A stretch of 28,074 nt of DNA from an uncultured Prevotella sp. (lineage in GTDB: Bacteria; Bacteroidota; Bacteroidia; Bacteroidales; Bacteroidaceae): positions 1-28,074 of the forward strand of contig UQWP01000047.1 in the NCBI GenBank assembly GCA_900544825.1, read 5' to 3'. The first letter of the stretch is position 1. Each line of letters opens with the position of its first letter. A program made the position numbers and the translations under genes. The notes below the pieces were generated by a model that saw only the letters and a program-made list of their open reading frames with translations, ran no database searches and was not told where the DNA came from. Of the stretch, positions 1 through 6,197 are shown piece by piece.

Positions 1-67
1 TTTGGTCGTTTTACAAGTAAATTCTCACGAAACCCTATAGGTTGCGGATTTGAGGTTATTATAGGTG

Positions 68-75
68 CAAAGATA
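68..75 (-). promoter_or_regulatory. Leftward Bacteroidota promoter -7 element leaving the window
   Basis: Read on the minus strand this is TATCTTTG followed by CACC, a perfect match to the Bacteroidota -7 consensus TAnnTTTG. Transcription would start near position 60 and run out of the left edge, so a leftward gene probably begins just outside the window. The -33 element is weak; only a T-rich run is present at the expected distance. No ORF from it is visible here. Confidence 0.45.
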
Positions 76-195
76 CTAAAAAAAATGCTCTTATTATATA
101 TATAAGGTGAAAATTATGTTTTTTTTATGAAAGGGACCGCAAGGCTACGGGGCGGAAATCGGTATTTGCGAACGCAGGAATCGGCATGTCTGAAT

Positions 196-233
196 GCTGA
201 AACCTGAAAACTCAGGCGCTGAAATCTGAAAAC
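196..233. repeat. Short direct repeat, 22-nt period
   Basis: GCTGAAACCTGAAAAC at 196-211 recurs as GCTGAAATCTGAAAAC at 218-233, with one mismatch. It lies in non-coding DNA just upstream of the candidate small-RNA promoter. Its function is unknown. Apart from the promoters, this repeat and the candidate RNA, I see nothing in the first 480 bases. Confidence 0.5.
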
Positions 234-269
234 GTTTACGTCTTTTTTCAGCAAAAAGATGCGTTAAAT

Positions 270-301
270 TTTGATTCATTTCAGTTTTTTGCGTACTTTT
301 G
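270..301 (+). promoter_or_regulatory. Promoter of candidate small RNA
   Basis: TTTG at 270-273, then 20 nt, then TACTTTTG at 294-301. This matches the Bacteroidota TTTG-N19/20-TAnnTTTG promoter exactly. The predicted start is about 6-8 nt downstream, near 308. No start codon lies between it and the terminator at 383-413, so it seems to drive a short non-coding transcript rather than the GH97 gene, which has its own -7 element at 490-497. Confidence 0.6.
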
Positions 302-307
302 CAACCA

Positions 308-413
308 GAAAAGAAAACTGATTTTCAAAGATACAAATCATAACTACATAAAAACACAAACTGCTGAAACATTCAAAAATTCAAAAGCCTCGACGTGATG
401 TCGGGGCTTTTTG
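308..413 (+). ncRNA. Candidate small RNA of about 105 nt
   Basis: The interval is bounded by a consensus promoter (270-301) and a strong intrinsic terminator (383-413). No ATG occurs in any frame between the predicted start and the hairpin. The body is A-rich and has little structure of its own. I recognise no known RNA family: it lacks the features expected of SRP RNA, 6S RNA, tmRNA or RNase P. It could also be a decayed leader left from a lost gene. The call rests only on signal architecture. Confidence 0.45.
383..413 (+). terminator. Intrinsic terminator of candidate small RNA
   Basis: GCCTCGAC (387-394) pairs with GTCGGGGC (400-407) around the loop GTGAT. The pairing extends through flanking A and T runs and ends in a T-tract at 408-412. 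It stands about 80 nt ahead of the GH97 promoter and insulates that gene. Confidence 0.7.
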
Positions 414-489
414 TCATTAAATCCCTTTAAATTAGCGAAAAGTATCTATTTTTGAATGATTCTTCCACTTCTTTCTCCGAGATTTTGCT

Positions 490-497
490 TATCTTTG
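490..497 (+). promoter_or_regulatory. Promoter -7 element of the GH97 gene
   Basis: TATCTTTG matches TAnnTTTG and is followed by GCA, as in many Bacteroidota promoters. The implied leader before the ATG at 548 is about 45 nt. It contains AAGCATTAAAA twice with a 12-nt period (499-509 and 511-521) and a purine-rich ribosome-binding region just before the ATG. Confidence 0.6.
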
Positions 498-547
498 CAA
501 GCATTAAAACAAGCATTAAAATAAATCAAACCTAAGAAGGAAATAAT

Positions 548-2548
548 ATGAAGCAAAAAATGAGTATCGCTGGTATTTTGTTGCTTGCTGCTTTGGGTAT
601 GCAGGCTAACAACTATACAGTGAAGTCGCCAGACGGTAAATTGGTGGTGAATGTAGCTTGTGAGGGAGGCAAGGCTTCCTACACGGTAGATTACGATGGC
701 AAGCAGATGCTGGGAACCTCGGCGCTCGGACTGGTTGCCAATTACGGTGATTTCTCAAAGGATCTCACCATGGGCATCCTGAAGGGTGGGGAAGTGAAGC
801 CGCTTTCTTATAAGATGACCCGCATCAAGAAGAGTGATATCCGGAAGGATGTGGTGGATGCTACCATCGGTTTCCTCAACAGCAAGAAGGATTCCATGAC
901 CCTCCATCTTCATGTGAGCAACAACGACATCGCCTACAAGTATGAGATGATCCGTCCTAAGAAGGATAATCCTAAGTCGGTGATTATATATAATGAGGTG
1001 AGCGGATTCAATTTCCCGGAAAAGACTACCACTTTCCTCTGTCCTCAGATTACTCCGATGACCGGTTGGGAGCGTACCAAGCCATCTTATGAGGAGGAAT
1101 ATACTCCGGATGCTCCGATGAACGTGAAGTCGCAGTTCGGTGTGGGCTATACCTTCCCTTGTCTCTTCAAGGTGGGCAACGATGGTTGGGTATTGGTCAG
1201 CGAAACCGGTGTATCGAGCGCTTATCCAGGTAGCCGTCTTTCCGACTACGAGCCGGGCAAGGGCTATACCATCGCCTTCCCTCAAAAGGGTGAGAACAAT
1301 GGCATCGGTTCTGAATATGCCGGAATCCCATTGCCGGGCGAGACTCCTTGGCGTACCATTACCGTAGGTTCTTCGCTGGCTCCTGTCGTAGAGACCACCA
1401 TCCCTTACGATGTGGTGAAGCCTTTGTATGAGGCATCCCAGGCTTACAAGCCATCGCGCTATACCTGGAGCTGGCTCATCTGGCAGGACAATTCCATCAA
1501 CTATGACGATCAGGTGAAGATGATTGATGTGGCTGCTGCCCAGGGCTACGAGGCGGTACTGGTAGATAACTGGTGGGACAAGCAGATTGGCAGAAAGCGC
1601 ATCGAAGAGTTGAGTAAGTATGCACAGAGCAAGAAGGTAAGCCTGATGCTCTGGTACAATTCCAACGGTTTCGAGAATGATGCTCCTCAGACTCCTCGCC
1701 AGATTATGAACAATTCCATCGCCCGCAAGAAGGAGATGGCTTGGATGAAGAAGATTGGCGTGGTAGGTATCAAGGTGGATTTCTTCGGTGGCGACAAGCA
1801 GGAGACGATGAAGCTCTACGAGGATATCCTCAGCGATGCCAACGATTATGGTCTGGAGGTCATCTTCCACGGTTGCACCATGCCACGTGGTTGGGAGCGC
1901 ATGTATCCTAACTATGTATCGAGCGAGGCAGCCTTGGCTTCAGAGAATGTATATTTCTCGGATTATCATGCCAAGAAGGAGGCTTTCGAGATGACGATGC
2001 ATCCGTTCTCAAGAAATGCCGTTGCCAGCTTCGACTGGGGTGGCGTGATGATGAACAAGTATTTATCTAAGGATAACAAGAGCCGTCATCAGCGTTATAC
2101 CAGCGATGTATTTGAGATGGCTACAGCCATTACCAACCAGAGCAGCGTAAACTGTATCTGTCTTTATCCTAATAACTTGCAGGATGTACCGCAGTGGGAG
2201 TTGGATTGGCTCAAGAATGTTCCTACTGCATGGGAGGATACCAAGTTTATTGCCGGTTATCCTACTAAGTATGCGGTAGTGGCTCGCAAGTCGAGTGTAG
2301 AGAATGGTTCCGGTGCAGCGCTTACAGCCGGCAGATGGTTCGTAGGTGGTTTGAATGCCACAGACAAGCCTCTCGCCCTGACCCTGGATTTGCCGATGTT
2401 TGCGGGTAAGACCGTGACTTATATCACCGACCAGCCAAAGAAGAAGGGCGAGAAGTTCTTCACTTCTGTCAAGAAGACCTTGAAGGTTGGAAAGGATGGT
2501 AAGGCAAAGGTAGTAATCCAGCCTAATGGCGGTATCATTATTGAATAA
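548..2548 (+). CDS. Secreted GH97 glycoside hydrolase, retaining alpha-galactosidase type
   Basis: The 666-residue protein has the length and layout of GH97: a signal peptide (residues 1-20, ending MQA), an N-terminal beta-sandwich (about 22-290), a TIM barrel (about 300-560) and a short C-terminal beta domain. The family acts on alpha-glucosides or alpha-galactosides in the periplasm. Barrel motifs YTWSWLIWQD (306-315), VDNWWDK (339-345) and IKVDFFGGD (408-416) are visible. Asp411 in KVDFF and Glu466 in ASENV are 55 residues apart. As I recall, that is the spacing of the nucleophile Asp415 and acid/base Glu470 in the retaining alpha-galactosidase BT1871, rather than the glutamate-base arrangement of inverting SusB. 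The gene stands alone, with no SusCD or regulator next to it here. Substrate specificity is inferred from those residues only. Confidence 0.88.
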   Translation: MKQKMSIAGILLLAALGMQANNYTVKSPDGKLVVNVACEGGKASYTVDYDGKQMLGTSALGLVANYGDFSKDLTMGILKGGEVKPLSYKMTRIKKSDIRKDVVDATIGFLNSKKDSMTLHLHVSNNDIAYKYEMIRPKKDNPKSVIIYNEVSGFNFPEKTTTFLCPQITPMTGWERTKPSYEEEYTPDAPMNVKSQFGVGYTFPCLFKVGNDGWVLVSETGVSSAYPGSRLSDYEPGKGYTIAFPQKGENNGIGSEYAGIPLPGETPWRTITVGSSLAPVVETTIPYDVVKPLYEASQAYKPSRYTWSWLIWQDNSINYDDQVKMIDVAAAQGYEAVLVDNWWDKQIGRKRIEELSKYAQSKKVSLMLWYNSNGFENDAPQTPRQIMNNSIARKKEMAWMKKIGVVGIKVDFFGGDKQETMKLYEDILSDANDYGLEVIFHGCTMPRGWERMYPNYVSSEAALASENVYFSDYHAKKEAFEMTMHPFSRNAVASFDWGGVMMNKYLSKDNKSRHQRYTSDVFEMATAITNQSSVNCICLYPNNLQDVPQWELDWLKNVPTAWEDTKFIAGYPTKYAVVARKSSVENGSGAALTAGRWFVGGLNATDKPLALTLDLPMFAGKTVTYITDQPKKKGEKFFTSVKKTLKVGKDGKAKVVIQPNGGIIIE

Positions 2549-2555
2549 GCTTCAT

Positions 2556-2618
2556 GTTTATAGGCATCGATTACTTACGTGAAAAGGTTTATAAGCATCG
2601 ATTGCCTACGTGAAAAAG
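2556..2618. repeat. 31-bp imperfect tandem duplication
   Basis: The segment beginning GTTTATAGGCATCGATTACT (2556-2586) is followed immediately by a second copy beginning GTTTATAAGCATCGATTGCC (2587-2618). There are three substitutions and one extra A. It lies eight bases after the GH97 stop codon and just outside the inverted repeats that bracket the ATPase module. Each copy ends in TACGTG plus an A-run; CTACGTG recurs beyond the far inverted repeat at 4908-4914. Confidence 0.7.
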
Positions 2619-2626
2619 TTTTTTTA

Positions 2627-2655
2627 GCGAAAAAGTATCAAAGTCTCATTTTTGC
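2627..2655. repeat. Left inverted repeat of the ATPase module
   Basis: The core GTATCAAAGTCTCATTTTT (2635-2653) sits inside GCGAAAAA...GC. Its near-perfect reverse complement is at 4867-4896. After allowing two single-base length differences there is one substitution across about 28 positions. The pair brackets the frameshifted ATPase gene and its upstream region. Confidence 0.7.
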
Positions 2656-2760
2656 TTGAAAAATGGGGCTTAAATGCTTGATATATAAGAAAATAATAAA
2701 AATGAGACTTCTCGGTTTTTGAGCAGAGAAGTCTCATTAATGTCTCATTGAAGTCTCATA
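2643..2760. repeat. Cluster of GTCTCATT motifs with 13-bp hairpin
   Basis: GTCTCATT occurs at 2643-2650, 2731-2738 and 2742-2749, as GTCTCATA at 2753-2760, and inverted at 2701-2708. The inverted copy and the one at 2731 are arms of a perfect 13-bp stem: AATGAGACTTCTC (2701-2713) with its complement (2726-2738), loop 12 nt. The hairpin could end transcription of the leftward ATPase gene, though no long U-tract follows. Two more copies lie beyond the gene at 4815-4822 and 4873-4880 (inverted). Confidence 0.6.
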
Positions 2761-2801
2761 ACGCTATCTTCACGATGCGCAAGTCGCTTATTGGTTCTGT
2801 T

Positions 2802-4246
2802 TCAGACTTTCTCTCCGAATAAATCGTCCAATTCCACTTCGCTCTGAATCATGCCTTCCTGGGCATTCTTCTTTAATCCTGCAGCTGTAACGAAAGTTAG
2901 ATGCAGTGCCTTGCTGGTATTTGACGTTTGGCGGAAGATTTCTCTTCTGTCCAGCAGTTTTTGCAGATAAGCAGGGGTGATGTCGTATGCCTTGAGAGAA
3001 TACTTCATCTCGCAGAGATTGATAATCTGGTCTCTACGGTCTAATATAAGGTCAATCTGTGCACCTTCAATTCCTTTTTCCTTGTTGGCTTTCTGCTGCC
3101 AGGAATATACATTCGTCTGTACTCCCAGAATGCCTAATTTTTTCTTAATCTGTGAGATATGGTGAAGGCAAAGCTGTTCGAAGGCATAGCCGCTCCAGGT
3201 ACGATGGGATGGAGAGTCTATCATATTGCTCCAAAGATGTTCGTCGGTCTCCTCTTTACCTCTGATATAATGTAAATAAAACAGTGTGTAGAGATCGGTC
3301 AGCTGGTACATGGCACCGTTCGACTTGTTTCCGAATGAGTTGTATTTTCTGATGAAGTCGCAGCTGATGAGATCATTAAATGCTTCTGACAGTTTTCCGC
3401 CTGATGCGAGATGTAACGCCTTCATCACATCTTCTCTCGTCATACCCATCTTTTTCTTGGCAAGAAGTTCCACAATTCTGCGGTAAAGTATAGAGTCCTT
3501 GAAGAGTGAACGGAACAGGAATTCGTATTCATTCGATAGTTCTGCGCCTTCTGCGAAAAAAAGCATGTCAATATTTTGAGGCAAGCTATATTGCTTGTCT
3601 ATCATGTTGAGGTAAAACGGTGTGCCTCCCATAATCATGTAGCATTCTGCTATCTGATGACGGGTCCATACGATACCTTTTGATTGTAAGAAAAGTTCAG
3701 TCTCATTAAGGTCGAAAGGGGCGAGGTAAATCTTTCTGGTTACCCGGTTATGCAAGCCGCCTTTGTCGCCCAGAAGTTTGTTGGTCATCCAGGTAGTAGC
3801 AGAACCGCAGACGATGAACTTGATATTAGGCTGGTCTGAAGCCCATCCGTTCCAAAACAGATCTAAGGCACGGATGAAATTAGACTTCGGTGTATCCAGC
3901 CATGGCAATTCGTCAATGAAGATGATGATTTGCTCTCTTTCTTCCAATAGGGTAGAGAGATAGGCACGCAGTTGAGAGAATGCCTCGAACCAGGTTTTAG
4001 GTCTTGCCTGTTTCTGTCCGGAATACAATGCCAACTGCTCGCTGAAGTAAGCGAGCATCTCGTTCTTGGAGCATTGGTACACCCCCGTCATATAGAAACT
4101 AAACTTCTCGCCCAAGAGTTGTTTGACGAGATATGTTTTGCCGATTGTCTTCTGCCATAAATGGCGATGAATTCGGGCTTGTTGGAATTGAGGCAATTCT
4201 CTATCAGCTCAATTTCCCATTTTCTTCCAATGATATTTTGCTGCAT
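2802..4246 (-). pseudogene. AAA ATPase with DUF234-type C-terminus (COG1672), frameshifted in Walker A
   Basis: The family start MQQNIIGRKWEIELIENC is at 4246. This frame reads to IAIYGRRQ and then leaves the family sequence; the next frame resumes at IGKTYLVKQLLG and runs to 2802. Adding one base (a C between 4146 and 4147 on the plus strand) restores GRRRIGKTYL, so the lesion sits inside the P-loop. The rest is preserved: Walker B IIIFIDELPWLD, a sensor-like CGSATTWM, a winged-helix middle (about ILYRRIVELLAKKKMGMT), and a C-terminal PD-(D/E)XK-like motif, IDLILD followed by CEMKYS. The unbroken length would be about 480 residues, typical of the family. These genes are abundant in Prevotella and their role is poorly known. 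The gene is probably inactive unless this is a sequencing error or a programmed slip; the local sequence AGACAATCGG is not a classic slippery site. Confidence 0.8.
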
Positions 4247-4265
4247 ATCTTCTTTAATTTTGATT

Positions 4266-4348
4266 TTCTGCAAAGATAATGCAAACGAGCGTAATGAAAG
4301 CTTGCTTTCAGATTGCCGAGTGCAACTTATCTTCTGCAAAGATAATGC
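4266..4348 (-). promoter_or_regulatory. Two tandem promoter copies upstream of the ATPase gene
   Basis: On the minus strand the 17-mer GCATTATCTTTGCAGAA occurs twice, at 4332-4348 and 4266-4282, 66 bp apart. Both contain the -7 element TATCTTTG (4337-4344 and 4271-4278). The downstream copy would give a leader of about 20 nt before the ATG at 4246. Between them is the imperfect palindrome GAAAGCTTGCTTTC. The arrangement looks like a duplicated promoter segment. Confidence 0.55.
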
Positions 4349-4381
4349 TAAATCATGAAAAAACGATGGAAAATTGGAAAA

Positions 4382-4439
4382 AAAAGTGCCGATAGTGGTG
4401 CCAAAAGTTGCTTTTTTAGGCACCACTATCGGCACTTTT
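4382..4439. repeat. 21-bp perfect palindrome
   Basis: The left arm 4382-4402 (AAAAGTGCCGATAGTGGTGC plus C) is perfectly complementary to the right arm 4419-4439. The 16-nt loop can itself pair AAAAG with CTTTT. Both sides carry A/T runs, so it could work as a bidirectional terminator, but the arms are longer than usual and resemble a dispersed palindromic repeat. It lies about 135 nt upstream of the ATPase start. Confidence 0.75.
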
Positions 4440-4576
4440 CTCTGTTTTTATGCTGTTTTTTGCAGTGTGTAGATGTTCTATGGTTGTGTCAATATAATCA
4501 GGATAAGTCATGGTAATGTGTCTACTTTTTTAGTTCATCAGTTGGTCTCTCTATGTCCTCCGGTTGGTCTGTTTGT

Positions 4577-4637
4577 GCCCGTCACACGGGTATCCGCAGA
4601 CCGTGTGCTGGGCAGCTATTGCCCATAGCGTGGGCAA
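4577..4637. repeat. GC-rich double-hairpin element
   Basis: The first fold has outer GCCC (4577-4580) with GGGC (4610-4613) and inner CACACGG (4583-4589) with CCGTGTG (4601-4607). The second is TTGCCCA (4619-4625) with TGGGCAA (4631-4637) around the loop TAGCG. The block is markedly more GC-rich than its surroundings and has no ORF. It may be a REP-like repeat or a structured RNA. The remainder of 4441-4750 shows nothing else I can name. Confidence 0.5.
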
Positions 4638-4752
4638 CGAGTGCTCAAATATAGGACTTGTTTTTGGGCAATATTATTTTAATCTTTTTCGATGTTTAAA
4701 CAGGGTTTTCTTAATGTTTTAACTGTCTTTTCTCTAGTATCGTGCAATCTTT

Positions 4753-4795
4753 CATGATACTTCTATAGTATTTCATGATACTTCCATGATACTTC
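4753..4795. promoter_or_regulatory. Three phased copies of CATGATACTTC
   Basis: CATGATACTTC is repeated exactly at 4753-4763, 4774-4784 and 4785-4795. The start-to-start spacings are 21 and 11 bp, about two helical turns and one. ATGATACTT recurs at 4882-4890 inside the right inverted repeat, and its complement is in the left one (2633-2640). Regular phasing suggests a protein-binding array. No adjacent regulator gene is evident. Confidence 0.5.
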
Positions 4796-4866
4796 TTTCT
4801 GCTTTTTCCGAGAAGTCTCATTGAATGTAAATACTTATGTGTCAGTAATATATTATGATATTTACG

Positions 4867-4896
4867 GCGAAAAATGAGACTATGATACTTTTTTCG
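4867..4896. repeat. Right inverted repeat of the ATPase module
   Basis: This is the reverse complement of 2627-2655, with one substitution and two one-base length differences. It contains inverted GTCTCATT (4873-4880) and ATGATACTT (4882-4890). Together with the left copy it delimits a segment of about 2.27 kb holding the ATPase gene, the long palindrome, the GC-rich element and the CATGATACTTC array. Confidence 0.7.
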
Positions 4897-4929
4897 AGAA
4901 AAAATATCTACGTGCGTAAAAGCGGATAG

Positions 4930-5049
4930 ATGCTATTTCTTTGTTTGTATTCTAACCAGGAGGTGAAGATAGGTATGGAGAAGCTTCTTAGTGTGATTTA
5001 TGATAGTGCCCAGCGTACTATCAGCGACTGGATAATTAAGGAGGGGTGA
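4930..5049 (+). CDS. Possible small ORF, 39 codons (or 24 from the inner ATG at 4975)
   Basis: An ATG at 4930 opens a frame ending in TGA at 5047-5049. An inner ATG at 4975 is preceded by AGGAGGTGAAGATAGGT, a Shine-Dalgarno-like stretch, and gives a 24-residue peptide ending RTISDWIIKEG. That ending faintly recalls the helix-turn-helix of Prevotella excisionase-like proteins, but it is too short to assign. It may be the tail of a decayed gene. The following 5050-5146 shows nothing further. Confidence 0.25.
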   Translation: MLFLCLYSNQEVKIGMEKLLSVIYDSAQRTISDWIIKEG

Positions 5050-5146
5050 ATTTCTTAGGTTTATTTGTACTTTAAACATGTTATTAAAATTATATTGTTT
5101 TCTTATTGCAACACTAGGATAAATGAAATTTCTGATATGGCAAAAT

Positions 5147-5172
5147 CCTGAGCAACTTTTTTGTTGCTCAGG
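5147..5172. terminator. Hairpin at the broken end of the DUF1016 remnant
   Basis: CCTGAGCAAC (5147-5156) pairs perfectly with GTTGCTCAGG (5163-5172) around a six-T loop. It overlaps the last codons of the leftward remnant. It could serve as a terminator, though neither side has a strong T-tract outside the loop. Confidence 0.45.
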
Positions 5173-5752
5173 TACTTATGAAAAAGTCAAATTGTAGTGT
5201 TGCGAAAATTAGAAAAAACAACGCATTTACTATAAAAAGCACATCCTCAAAACTTCTACATCTGCCCAATATGTCATAATGATTTGATAATGTGGTCAGA
5301 AAAAGAATCTTTGGGAATTGTCCAGATGGCATCTGGACAATTTGTTTGCTCATTGTTGTTTTCATAATGTTATTGGAAGGTTCCGATACATTATTGTCAA
5401 ATTGTGCAATTGCTGGCTGCACAATTTGAGAACCTAAATATTTCTCTACGGCATTTTTAAAGCTTTTCGATGAATATTCATCGTAGAACATTACCATGTT
5501 GTAAATGCTACTTCGGCTAAAACCTTTGATTTCAGGGTGGTTTGAGCGAATGTATTCTGATAGCTAGCAAACAACTTTGCTTCCCCATTCTTCTGTTTTC
5601 AATTTTTCAGAAACATACTTCCCTACACACCAAGCGGTAAGCAAAATTTCATTATTTACCACTTGTGATGCATGGCTTTTATGTTGCTGAATAATGTCTA
5701 TGACTTCAGCAAATTGTGCCTCTTGTGTTATGCTAATATTATATTTTGTCAT
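5168..5752 (-). pseudogene. DUF1016 (YhcG-like) PD-(D/E)XK nuclease remnant
   Basis: From ATG 5752 the frame gives MTKYNISITQEAQFAEVIDI and continues with VNNEILLTAWCVGKYVSEKL and EEWGSKVV, the typical DUF1016 N-terminus. It is interrupted by TAG at 5564-5566. The same frame continues with LSEYIRSNHPEIKGFSRSSI, YNMVMFYDEYSS and LTTLSNHYDILGRCRS, all family-like. After GRCRS the similarity is lost and the frame ends at 5168, so the C-terminal nuclease domain is missing. The linker carries two related segments, SQIVQPAIAQFD and SKQIVQMPSGQFPK. In Bacteroidota, DUF1016 genes often lie beside type I restriction genes, consistent with the HsdM-like remnant just upstream. The gene is non-functional in this form. 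Confidence 0.8.
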
Positions 5753-5773
5753 ACTTATCTTTTCTTGATACAA

Positions 5774-5796
5774 TTTCGTATGCGCTGCATACGAAA
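5774..5796. repeat. 10-bp palindrome between two gene remnants
   Basis: TTTCGTATGC (5774-5783) and GCATACGAAA (5787-5796) form a perfect stem around GCT. It sits between the HsdM-like tail and the DUF1016 start codon. It could be a terminator-like or regulatory hairpin from the ancestral operon. Confidence 0.5.
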
Positions 5797-5825
5797 TCTT
5801 ATATTTCTTTTATTCAACTCAATAA

Positions 5826-6011
5826 TTATTCCAACTCATTCACTGCCTTGCTGATATTCAGGCTCTGTTCCTTGATGTTCGACATCAGTTGGCTCAATAG
5901 TAAATATTCTGTGTCATTACCCTGTTTTATCCAAGTGGTGTCAAGACTTGTTTTATCACGAGCCATTATTTCATCAATGCTATACTTGCACCATCTGCCA
6001 GATGGTGACAC
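5826..6011 (-). pseudogene. HsdM-like C-terminal fragment (type I DNA methyltransferase)
   Basis: The 60-codon frame contains DEIMARDKTSLDTTWIKQG followed by LMSNIKEQSLNISKAVNELE. This resembles the extreme C-terminus of Bacteroidota type I restriction-modification HsdM subunits, an assignment made from memory of the family. There is no methyltransferase core: no SAM-binding or NPPF motif occurs anywhere in the window. An in-frame TAA lies just upstream of the GTG at 6011, and a promoter-like TATCTTTG (minus strand, 6033-6040) abuts it. The breakpoint between the fragment and that upstream sequence therefore suggests a deletion of the rest of the gene. Confidence 0.6.
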
Positions 6012-6131
6012 TCCAACTTGTTAATTTAGCTACAAAGATAATGATAATATTTCACTTGACCATTTATATGATTCACTATTTATACTTTTTTTGTCTTTTA
6101 TGGATGGTTTCTCAACTTTTTTGAAAAATCT

Positions 6132-6163
6132 CTTGTTGGTTTCAAAAGAAAATCGTAACTTTG
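6132..6163 (+). promoter_or_regulatory. Promoter of the Rpn-family gene
   Basis: CTTG (6132-6135), 20 nt, then TAACTTTG (6156-6163), followed by CTGC. The start would be near 6170, giving a short leader of about 28 nt before the ATG at 6198. Confidence 0.55.
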
Positions 6164-6197
6164 CTGCTACAATAGAAACATTAATAACATTGGGATT

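Noticed and set aside
755..1870. A 371-codon leftward open frame inside the GH97 gene
   Set aside because: Antisense shadow; the forward frame has a signal peptide and GH97 motifs throughout.
4088..4435. The upstream part of the open frame that contains the ATPase N-terminus, starting at 4435
   Set aside because: Codons before the ATG at 4246 run through the palindrome and both promoters and have no family similarity; only 4246 downward belongs to the gene.
5317..5431. Inverted repeats inside the DUF1016 remnant, considered as regulatory hairpins
   Set aside because: They encode the related Gln/Val-rich linker segments of the protein and are better explained as coding repeats.
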